Below are positions 1-5,244 of a stretch of DNA of 10,151 nucleotides, one piece after another (position 1 is the stretch's first letter; the number at the start of each line of letters is the position of its first letter). The notes beneath the pieces were generated by a model. The model ran no database searches, was not told the origin of the DNA, and saw nothing but the letters and a program-made list of their open reading frames with translations. The stretch is from positions 1 through 10,151 of the forward strand of contig JAUIEG010000056.1 in NCBI GenBank assembly GCA_030428745.1. The letters are read 5' to 3'. Source of the stretch: Alphaproteobacteria bacterium (GTDB lineage: Bacteria > Pseudomonadota > Alphaproteobacteria > Caulobacterales > Parvularculaceae). A program made the position numbers and the translations under genes.

Positions 1-11
1 TGGGATTTTGA

Positions 12-34
12 CGGAGTTTTCCACAGTTTGCCGA
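12..34 (+). repeat. Imperfect direct repeat, copy 1 (CGGAGT-N9-TTTG-CCGA)
   Basis: This copy matches positions 87-110 at 18 of 24 aligned columns, with one single-base gap. CGGAGT and TTTG are conserved at identical spacing (9 nt between them), followed by CCGA. Repeats of this sort beside an integrase gene are candidate arm-type binding sites for the recombinase's N-terminal domain. No function is shown by the sequence itself. Confidence 0.4.
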
Positions 35-55
35 AGCTTGCCCTAGCTTCTTTTT
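33..55 (+). terminator. Candidate Rho-independent terminator (short stem, T-run)
   Basis: A perfect 6-bp stem, GAAGCT (33-38) and AGCTTC (45-50), closes a 6-nt loop and is followed directly by five T residues (51-55). This is the form of an intrinsic terminator for transcription entering from the left on the plus strand. The stem is short and only half GC, so termination may be weak. It could insulate the integrase from host transcription. Alternatively it could be a dyad protein site, since no upstream gene is visible. Confidence 0.4.
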
Positions 56-86
56 GAAAGCAAAAACATAGACTTATTCCTGCATT

Positions 87-110
87 CGGAGTCATACTCA
101 ATTTGACCGA
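87..110 (+). repeat. Imperfect direct repeat, copy 2 (CGGAGT-N9-TTTG-A-CCGA)
   Basis: This is the second copy of the element at 12-34, 75 bp downstream and in the same orientation. A bare CGGAGTC also recurs at 153-159 without the TTTG half. The TTTGACC part of this copy overlaps a possible -35 box (103-108) for int. If integrase binds here it could repress its own promoter; that is inference. Confidence 0.4.
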
Positions 111-132
111 GATGTCCCGGACTTCGTTTCTA
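103..132 (+). promoter_or_regulatory. Weak candidate sigma70-like promoter for int
   Basis: TTGACC (103-108) is a five-of-six match to the -35 consensus. An 18-bp spacer leads to TTTCTA (127-132), a poor -10 box. This would place the transcript start about 45-50 bases before the integrase ATG. Alphaproteobacterial promoters are loosely defined, so this is only a candidate. Confidence 0.2.
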
Positions 133-133
133 T

Positions 134-152
134 TGGTACCCTCCTGGTACCC
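134..152 (+). repeat. Tandem TGGTACCC repeat, 11-bp period
   Basis: TGGTACCC occurs at 134-141 and again at 145-152, so the two copies sit about one helical turn apart on the same face of the DNA. Each contains the palindrome GGTACC. The pair sits 34-52 bp before the int start codon. Same-face spacing suggests cooperative binding by one protein, with integrase arm binding or int autoregulation the obvious possibilities. The binding protein is not identifiable from sequence. Confidence 0.45.
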
Positions 153-165
153 CGGAGTCCTCCGG
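152..165. repeat. Inverted repeat CCGGAG-TC-CTCCGG
   Basis: Two perfect 6-bp arms (152-157 and 160-165) are separated by 2 nt, and the site directly abuts the TGGTACCC pair. The loop is too short for a good RNA hairpin, so a dimeric-protein operator in the int leader is more likely than a terminator. It lies 20 bp upstream of the int ATG, where bound protein would affect transcription or translation of int. Confidence 0.3.
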
Positions 166-185
166 CCAAGAAGGAATGAGGTCCA

Positions 186-1517
186 ATGACCGACAAGAAC
201 ACCGCCAGATTGACGAAGCGCGTCATTGACGGACTCGAACCTATTGAAGGGAAGGACTACTCGGTTTGGGATAGTGAGCTCATTGGGTTTGGCGTGCGTG
301 TGAAACCAAGCGGCTCCAAGTCATTCCAACTGAAATATCGCAACAGTCGTGGAGACCAGCGCAAAAAAACGATTGGAAGATACGGATCGATAACCGTCGA
401 ACACGCGAAAAAGCTTGCAAGGATAGAGATGGGGAAAATCGCGGCGGGGGATGATCCCGTCGAATCCGCCAAGAAAGAGCGCAACGAACTCACCGTAGCA
501 GAATTATGCGATCGGTATTTTGCCGAGGCCGAAGCTGGCCGAATCCTCCATCGAAACCGCCCAAAGAAACCGTCCACTCTGGCAGTGGATAAAGGGCGCA
601 TCGAAGCCCATATCAAGCCTCTTCTCGGCAAGCGGCGTGTAACTGAACTCAAGCGGCGGGACGTTGAACGATTTATGTTCGACGTACGGGACGGAAAAAC
701 TGCAGCCGACGTCAAATTAGGGCCACGCCGCAGATCAATTGTCAAAGGCGGCGATCACGTTGCTGCCAAATCGGTCAATTTATTGTCATCCATATTTAAG
801 TTCGCAATTCGATACGGTCATGTCGAGGAAAATCCCTGTTTGAATATCGACAAGCCCGCCGACGGCAAGAGAACGAGGTTTTTTAATGCGAAAGAATATG
901 GGGAGATCGGTGCGGCATTAGCAAAGGCGAAAGAGCTAGGCGTCAGCCCTGTTCTACGCGACGCGATAATTGCGATGATGCTCACAGGTTGCCGAAGGGG
1001 CGAGATACTGAACTTGACCTGGTCCGAAGTAGACGACGCCGGGCGTTCTCTGAATCTGCTTGACACAAAGACCGGCCCGCAATCGCGCCCATGCGGCCGA
1101 AGAGCTTTGGAGCACCTGCATTCGCTGGATTATTCATCGGCAAACAGCTGGGTCTTCCCCTCTCCCGTCAACGATGGGCCACTCACTGAAGTCAGAAAGT
1201 TTCTTGCATGGGTTATGAAAGAGTCGGGTGTGAATGGGGTCACGCCTCACGTATTCCGGCATAGTTATGCGACCGTTGCCTTCGAACTTGGTTATAGCGA
1301 GCTGATTATCGCTGGCCTCCTCGGACACCGGCTATCCAGCGTGACTAGCCGCTACGCCCATCAGGTGGACCATGTATTAGCCGATGCGGCCGATCGCGTA
1401 AGTGAGGAAATATCGCAACGATTGGGACTTACGCCAGATAGTCATCCTCAGGCCCACACCAATTCCTCGTCTATCGCGCAAGTAGCTCGCTCGTCGACCG
1501 CATCAATCGTTCATTGA
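186..1517 (+). CDS. int: P4-type tyrosine recombinase / integrase of the ICE
   Basis: This 443-residue site-specific recombinase would integrate and excise the element by strand exchange between att sites. The N-terminal part (about 8-95) is the arm-DNA-binding domain of the DUF4102 type, with the typical GFGVRV, GSKSF and IGRYG stretches. The core-binding SAM-like domain covers roughly 103-215 and the catalytic domain 235-415. The full catalytic set is visible: R270 in GCRRGE, K295 in DTKTG, H355 and R358 in HVFRH, H381 in LLGH, and the nucleophile Y390 in SRYAH. Length is normal for the family and the frame is intact. AAGGAA (171-176) and GAGG (178-181) precede the ATG. Its last 47 bases overlap the convergent HTH gene, which uses the opposite strand. 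Base composition is visibly more AT-rich than the trb genes: positions 781-840 are 23/60 GC, against 38/60 at 8221-8280. This suggests a separate origin for the recombination module. Confidence 0.97.
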   Translation: MTDKNTARLTKRVIDGLEPIEGKDYSVWDSELIGFGVRVKPSGSKSFQLKYRNSRGDQRKKTIGRYGSITVEHAKKLARIEMGKIAAGDDPVESAKKERNELTVAELCDRYFAEAEAGRILHRNRPKKPSTLAVDKGRIEAHIKPLLGKRRVTELKRRDVERFMFDVRDGKTAADVKLGPRRRSIVKGGDHVAAKSVNLLSSIFKFAIRYGHVEENPCLNIDKPADGKRTRFFNAKEYGEIGAALAKAKELGVSPVLRDAIIAMMLTGCRRGEILNLTWSEVDDAGRSLNLLDTKTGPQSRPCGRRALEHLHSLDYSSANSWVFPSPVNDGPLTEVRKFLAWVMKESGVNGVTPHVFRHSYATVAFELGYSELIIAGLLGHRLSSVTSRYAHQVDHVLADAADRVSEEISQRLGLTPDSHPQAHTNSSSIAQVARSSTASIVH

Positions 1518-1707
1518 GGTAGGCGTCAAGATCGGATTTCCTATACTGAATCAGTCGACCAACTTTGAGAAACGGGGGGCCGTCACCGTAGACGCGCCAC
1601 TTATTTAGCGTTGCGATTTTTAGACCTAGATATTCTGCCGCTTCAGAATTCGTTAGCCGCTCCGCGTTCTCATTTTGCATCTTTTGAGCGTGTGAATGTA
1701 GGGACAT
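1471..1707 (-). CDS. Excisionase/AlpA-like HTH protein (HTH_17 type), candidate directionality factor
   Basis: This 78-residue protein has a single MerR/excisionase-type winged helix-turn-helix. Residues 18-37 (from RLTNSEAAEYLGL) form the HTH, followed by the W37-containing wing region (GDGPPFLKVGR) and the signature YRKSDLDAYL at 55-64. Such proteins act as recombination directionality factors (Xis) or as regulators of int and transfer genes. The start at 1707 is preferred over the internal Met10 because GAGGAAG lies 6 nt upstream. The gene is last in the leftward trb operon, 24 nt after the DUF736 gene, and its 3' end overlaps the integrase 3' end by 47 bp in antisense. Placement beside int and fold both favour Xis; AlpA-like transcriptional control is the alternative. 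The family call is firm and the specific role is inferred. Confidence 0.88.
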   Translation of the reverse strand: MSLHSHAQKMQNENAERLTNSEAAEYLGLKIATLNKWRVYGDGPPFLKVGRLIQYRKSDLDAYLNERLMRSTSELLAR

Positions 1708-1713
1708 ATCGCA

Positions 1714-1720
1714 CTTCCTC
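1714..1720 (-). promoter_or_regulatory. Ribosome binding site of the HTH gene
   Basis: GAGGAAG read on the minus strand is 6 nt from the ATG at 1707. It supports that start rather than the downstream Met10. It lies 10-20 nt past the DUF736 stop codon, so the gene has its own initiation signal within the operon. Confidence 0.7.
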
Positions 1721-1731
1721 AGAATTGCTTT

Positions 1732-2043
1732 TTAACGTCGTTCACGATTCCAAACGAGCGCGCTCGCATCACCGCCATTTTCAAACAGAGCCGCTCGCAA
1801 CGGCGCCGCGAAACTAGGATCATCCAGCTCCACACGCAGGAACTCCTTACCGTCCTCGCCTTTTCTCTTAGCCTTCCAGGCGGCGCCTAACTCGCGCTCA
1901 CCGGCGATGATTTTGAAGTCGGGCGCTTTGTCATTGCCGTTCTTGTTGTTGGATACGAAGGAGGCTTTGACATTGATGGTCATGGTCTGGATGGTTCCGG
2001 CATAGCCGTCGTCCGTTTTCTTGAATGTGCCGATAACAGTCAT
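1732..2043 (-). CDS. DUF736 family protein
   Basis: This is a 103-residue small protein of the DUF736 family, frequent on alphaproteobacterial plasmids and ICEs. Family marks are the opening IGTFKKTDDGYAGTI with following TMTINVKASF (residues 4-29), the central KAPDFKIIAG (39-48), ELGAAWK (51-57), and LRVELDDPSFAAPLRAAL (69-86) ending near LVWNR (96-100). The pattern of short alternating strands predicts an all-beta cytoplasmic protein with no signal peptide or membrane segment. The function is unknown. A perfect AAGGAG sits 6 nt before the ATG. It lies between the DUF2274 gene and the Xis-like gene in the trb transcript, so it should be made together with the mating channel. Whether it is structural, regulatory or DNA-related cannot be told. 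Confidence 0.93.
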   Translation of the reverse strand: MTVIGTFKKTDDGYAGTIQTMTINVKASFVSNNKNGNDKAPDFKIIAGERELGAAWKAKRKGEDGKEFLRVELDDPSFAAPLRAALFENGGDASALVWNRERR

Positions 2044-2046
2044 GAT

Positions 2047-2283
2047 CTACTCCTTGCTACTGCTGGACTGATGAAGAGATTTGCGGGCGCGCTTGAAAGC
2101 GGCGTCCGAATTCAAAAAATGTTCGATCATAAGGGCCGCGAGATCGCCAACGGGCGCCTCCTGCCCGAATTCCCGGGCATGGATAGCGGCGTAGTCCTGC
2201 AACGCTTCATGGACGTCCGGCGGCAGGGTTGCCGTCACCTTGACGGGCGTGCGGTCCGGAATGGCGCCGATCTTTAAACTCAT
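2047..2283 (-). CDS. DUF2274 family protein, possibly ribbon-helix-helix
   Basis: This 78-residue protein belongs to the DUF2274 family, a regular companion of trbI in alphaproteobacterial Trb operons. It starts MSLKIGAIPDRTPVKVTATLP, and the layout is a short beta strand (VKVTATL, 14-20), a helix (about 22-38, PDVHEALQDYAAIHA) and a second helix (about 45-57, VGDLAALMIEHFL), with a Ser-rich tail. That strand-helix-helix pattern resembles ribbon-helix-helix DNA-binding proteins such as relaxosome accessories and autoregulators. This is my inference from pattern, not an established function. Its ATG shares the ATGA overlap with the trbI stop, so translation is coupled to trbI. Only 3 nt separate it from the DUF736 gene. 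There is no export signal. Confidence 0.9.
   Translation of the reverse strand: MSLKIGAIPDRTPVKVTATLPPDVHEALQDYAAIHAREFGQEAPVGDLAALMIEHFLNSDAAFKRARKSLHQSSSSKE
2050..2055 (-). promoter_or_regulatory. Ribosome binding site of the DUF736 gene
   Basis: AAGGAG on the minus strand is 6 nt from the ATG at 2043. It directly precedes the TAG stop of the DUF2274 gene (2047-2049), so ribosomes finishing DUF2274 cover this site and the two genes may be translationally coupled. Confidence 0.75.
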
Positions 2284-3566
2284 CGCGCCGCCCTCCTCTC
2301 GCTATAGGGTCTCAACACGAGATCCTTGTGGACGATGACTCGCAGCGGCCAACCGGGCCTGATCTTGATCGTCGGCTGAATGTCGAGATTACGCTGAACG
2401 ATTTTCTGGCCGGCCTGATTTGCAGAATTTTGGGCGGACTCGCGCAAGGCTTCGACAATGTCGCTTTCGGACTGATCGAAAGAAAGTTCCGTGCCGACGC
2501 CAAGCAGCGTCGAGAGGACAATGCCTTTCAGCAGACGGAAGGTATGAAAATCGACTTTGTCGGCTAGCCCCGCGTAACCGGCGACATCGCTTGCGGGCAT
2601 ATTGTCGATCTGGATCGAGGCGCCGTCGGGATAGATGATGCGCGTCCAAACGAGGAGCGCCCGCGACTGACCGAAAGCGATGACGCTGTCATAGCGGCCG
2701 ATCAACCGCGCGCCTTGAGGGATCAAGAGATATTGCCCCGTGACCGTGTCATAGACGTTCTGCGTCACCTGCGCGATGACGGTTCCAGGCAAATCCGAGT
2801 TTACGCCGGTGATGAGGCTCGCCGGGATTACGGTGCCCGCCATCACTTCAAAAGGCGTAATGGGATCTTCAATGGCGTAAGGATTGTCAGTTGAGGATTG
2901 GGCGCCCCCTTCCAGAAAGTCGAGTTTCCTGATCTGGCGGCCGGGGTCCTGGTCGCGCTCAGCGCCGAAGGGTACCGGCTGCGGACCAAGTCCAAAATCA
3001 AAAGGCGATCCTGCTAACGCTTCAACCGGCTGCGCTGTCGAAGGCGATGGATTGCCTCGTGACGCATTGATGTCTCTCGACATCAATTGAAAGAAAACGC
3101 CGGCCTCTCTGGCTTCCGCTGCAATCTGCGCCTCGCGCAAGGCGGCCTCGCGGGCGGCGTCGGCTTCGGGCGAGTTTCTGAAGGGCGTCGCCGAAAGCGC
3201 CGCATAGTTGGGCCTGGCGAGATAGCCGTCCTCCCCGGATGCTGCGACCGCCTGTTCGGCTTGCAAGAGCGCTGCGCCAAGATCGCCAGGCAAGGGCGCG
3301 CCCAGTTGCGGTTTAACATCGGCATAGGATTTGGGGAGCGCGTCGAGGCCTTCCGCGGTCGGCTTCGTGTCCACATTATAAAGTTCCCTGGCGCCCGCCT
3401 CCCCGACTGCGCGCGGCGGCTTCAACGCAATGCTCATAGCGCCGAAGATGAGGATCGCCGCACCGCCCGCGGCGACCATCAATGCATTCCGGTTGAGCCG
3501 TGTGACGGGACGCGGTTTGGCGCGCAATTCAAGCGCTTCCGGTTCTTCCTTTGGAAGCGCGCTCAT
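2280..3566 (-). CDS. trbI: TrbI, VirB10-like T4SS core protein
   Basis: This 428-residue VirB10 homologue spans both membranes and links inner-membrane energy to the outer-membrane pore of the conjugation channel. A cytoplasmic N-terminus (1-24) is followed by one transmembrane helix (about 28-48). Next comes a long Pro/Ala-rich periplasmic linker with a helical stretch rich in Ala and Glu (about 134-156). The C-terminal beta-barrel domain (about 238-420) carries the family's AGTVIPASLITGVNSDLPG (243-261) and LIPQGARLIGRYDS (281-294). The hydrophobic stretch LLKGIVLSTLLGVG (345-358) fits the antenna helices that form the outer-membrane pore. Length is normal. ATGA overlaps join it to trbG upstream and to the DUF2274 gene downstream, typical of stoichiometric co-translation. 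Confidence 0.97.
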   Translation of the reverse strand: MSALPKEEPEALELRAKPRPVTRLNRNALMVAAGGAAILIFGAMSIALKPPRAVGEAGARELYNVDTKPTAEGLDALPKSYADVKPQLGAPLPGDLGAALLQAEQAVAASGEDGYLARPNYAALSATPFRNSPEADAAREAALREAQIAAEAREAGVFFQLMSRDINASRGNPSPSTAQPVEALAGSPFDFGLGPQPVPFGAERDQDPGRQIRKLDFLEGGAQSSTDNPYAIEDPITPFEVMAGTVIPASLITGVNSDLPGTVIAQVTQNVYDTVTGQYLLIPQGARLIGRYDSVIAFGQSRALLVWTRIIYPDGASIQIDNMPASDVAGYAGLADKVDFHTFRLLKGIVLSTLLGVGTELSFDQSESDIVEALRESAQNSANQAGQKIVQRNLDIQPTIKIRPGWPLRVIVHKDLVLRPYSERRAAR

Positions 3567-4549
3567 GTCTTCGGCCGCCGTTTCAGATCGCTGCGGATGA
3601 TGCGGACGATGTCCTGTTGCTTCTGGCCAAGGCGCAGCTCGGCGGCGGCAAACAGGCGATCCACCACATAATAGTTTCCTCGCATGCGATAATTGACGAG
3701 TTCGGGCTCGCCCTTGCCCGATAGCACAAACAAGGGCGGCGCTTCTCCTTGCGCGATGTTTTCGGGAAACTGGATGAAGACTTGGCGGCCATTGTCGAAG
3801 GCGCGCACCGGCCGCCAGTGGGGACGGTCGCCTTCGATCTCATAGCGAAACTTCAGATCATCGGGATCGACGGACGCGGCGATGACGGTCTCGGCCGCCT
3901 CGTTGACGCGCTCGGCTTCGTTCCGGCGTTTGACGAGCTGGTCCTGCGGATAAGTCCAGGAGATCGCCGCCATATAGGTCTCGCGGAAGGAGCGCATTTC
4001 GAGGTGATAGGCGCGCTTGTCGGTGGCGATGACGAGATTGGTGGAAAGCCCCGGCGCGATGGGCTTCACAAGAATATGCACCTGCTCACCGTTTGACCCG
4101 CCGCTGGTCGTATCGCCAACGACCCAGCGCACCGTATCTCCAGCGGAAACCGAATTAAGACGCTCGCCGGGTTCGAGCGCAATGTCGGTCACCTGCTCCG
4201 GCGCTGCATAGAGCCGGTAGAGCGCCCCTTGCATGAAGGGATAGATTTGGACCGCGTTGACGAACCGGTCGAGGTCAGGCTCAATCTTGGCGCGCTCATT
4301 TGCCGTATCGATGCGCTCGAAAGGTTTCAGCGATGGCGCCAATGCCTCGCCCTCTTCGATGGGTTTTAACTGACCCGGCAAGGGATAAGGCGTTGACGTC
4401 TCGATAATCTCGCGCACGGGCGCGCCGTCATCGAAGCGCACCACTTTCGCCGGGCGCATGGGCGCCGCCTCATCGAGCGAAATATCCGGATAAGCGGTTT
4501 CGCAGCCCATGAGCGCGAGCGGAACGGTAAGAAGCAGATAGGATTTCAT
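3563..4549 (-). CDS. trbG: TrbG, VirB9-like T4SS outer-membrane complex protein with lipobox
   Basis: This 328-residue VirB9 homologue is a periplasmic and outer-membrane ring component that pairs with TrbI. The N-terminus (MKSYLLLTVPLALMGC) is a short signal peptide ending in a lipobox-like LMGC with C16 as the possible lipidated residue; Met at -2 is uncommon. The N-terminal domain shows VQIYPFMQGALYRLYAAP (100-117) followed by ALEPGERL (124-131), typical of the family. The C-terminal domain is at about 236-310, with FIQFPENI (258-265) and YRMRGNYYVVDRLF (287-300). A GAGGAAA site overlapping the trbF stop lies 7 nt before the ATG. TrbH, the usual small lipoprotein, is not encoded between trbG and trbI (the genes overlap by 4 bp), so lipidated TrbG may anchor the ring itself. 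Confidence 0.97.
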   Translation of the reverse strand: MKSYLLLTVPLALMGCETAYPDISLDEAAPMRPAKVVRFDDGAPVREIIETSTPYPLPGQLKPIEEGEALAPSLKPFERIDTANERAKIEPDLDRFVNAVQIYPFMQGALYRLYAAPEQVTDIALEPGERLNSVSAGDTVRWVVGDTTSGGSNGEQVHILVKPIAPGLSTNLVIATDKRAYHLEMRSFRETYMAAISWTYPQDQLVKRRNEAERVNEAAETVIAASVDPDDLKFRYEIEGDRPHWRPVRAFDNGRQVFIQFPENIAQGEAPPLFVLSGKGEPELVNYRMRGNYYVVDRLFAAAELRLGQKQQDIVRIIRSDLKRRPKT

Positions 4550-4560
4550 GGCGGGTTTCC

Positions 4561-5244
4561 TCAGGAAAGGTCTTTCGACCAGTTGATGCCGTGGACATAA
4601 AGACCAAGGGGGTTCTTATGGAGCGCTTCCGCGGTGCGGGGCGGCGACAGGACGACGGTCAGATGCGCGGTGAAGCGTTCGAGTTTCTCGAACTGGCCGC
4701 CATTATAGGTTTTTTCCGTCCAGCGGAGTTCGAAACTGTCATCCGACGCGCGCACGACGCTCGTTACATCCACATTGATGCTGCGCCGGCCCACATCGGC
4801 GAAGGGATCGTTGTCGCGGGCGTAATCATTCAAGGCCATGGCGCCGCGGTCCGTGGCGTAGTCATAGGCCTTGAGCCAGTTCTCGCGCACGATCACGGGA
4901 TCGATGGAGACAGAGCGCACATCGCGAATGAAATTCGCAAGACTATGGGCGATGACAGCGTCCGACGGTTTGTAGCTTTCGCTTGCAGGACCGATGTTTC
5001 GGACCGCGCCCTCGCCGTCGATCTCGACAATGTATGGCGTCACGATTGACCGCGAGGATTGCCAGATGAGCCCGCCGCAGGAGACACAGGCGATCAGCAT
5101 CGATCCGAAGGCGGCGTAACGCCAGTTCGCGGCCTGAACGCGGGCCGAGCCCATGCGCTCGTCCCACATTTGTTGGGCGCGCATATAGGGCGTCTCAGGG
5201 CTTGGCGTTTCGCCATAATGGGTTGAGCTGCGTCGGAACATCAT
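4561..5244 (-). CDS. trbF: TrbF, VirB8-like T4SS assembly protein
   Basis: This 227-residue bitopic inner-membrane protein nucleates assembly of the mating channel. A cytoplasmic N-terminus containing TPYMRAQQMWDERMGSAR (18-35) precedes one transmembrane helix (about 43-63) and a periplasmic NTF2-like domain (about 70-227). The VirB8 NPxG motif, needed for dimerisation in the family, is present as NPLG at 211-214, followed by LYVHGINWSKDLS to the end. The start overlaps the trbL stop by 4 bp (ATGA), and a second ATG follows at once (Met-Met), so the precise start could be either. The stop is 11 nt before trbG. All features match a functional gene. Confidence 0.97.
   Translation of the reverse strand: MMFRRSSTHYGETPSPETPYMRAQQMWDERMGSARVQAANWRYAAFGSMLIACVSCGGLIWQSSRSIVTPYIVEIDGEGAVRNIGPASESYKPSDAVIAHSLANFIRDVRSVSIDPVIVRENWLKAYDYATDRGAMALNDYARDNDPFADVGRRSINVDVTSVVRASDDSFELRWTEKTYNGGQFEKLERFTAHLTVVLSPPRTAEALHKNPLGLYVHGINWSKDLS

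Larger units (their letters stand above)
1..185. other. Integrase upstream region, possible attachment/arm-site region
   Basis: This non-coding stretch lies between the left edge and the integrase start. It contains a hairpin with a T-run, two imperfect copies of a CGGAGT-N9-TTTG element, a TGGTACCC direct repeat with 11-bp period and a 14-bp inverted repeat, all listed separately. In P4-type ICEs the attachment site and integrase arm sites normally lie next to the 5' end of int, so this is where attL would be expected if the element extends to the right. I see no tRNA gene or recognisable tRNA 3' end here. The core att sequence therefore cannot be placed, and the flank could lie further left, outside the window. 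Assignment as an att region is inference. Confidence 0.4.

Noticed and set aside
17..25. TTTTCCACA, similar to a DnaA box
   Set aside because: It is a single copy with a mismatch to the consensus, without other boxes, an AT-rich unwinding region or a replication gene. It also lies inside the CGGAGT-N9-TTTG repeat, which explains it better.
1134..1328. Minus-strand open frame within int
   Set aside because: It lies opposite the catalytic core of the integrase. Conservation of H355, R358 and H381 in the plus frame explains the sequence.
1611..1817. Plus-strand open frame of 68 codons after int
   Set aside because: It overlaps the HTH and DUF736 genes in antisense, both of which have family motifs and good ribosome sites. 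The frame has none.
3087..3671. Long open frame on the plus strand opposite trbI/trbG
   Set aside because: It is the antisense shadow of intact, well recognised genes. The protein is rich in Arg and Cys without a known domain, and no ribosome site supports it.
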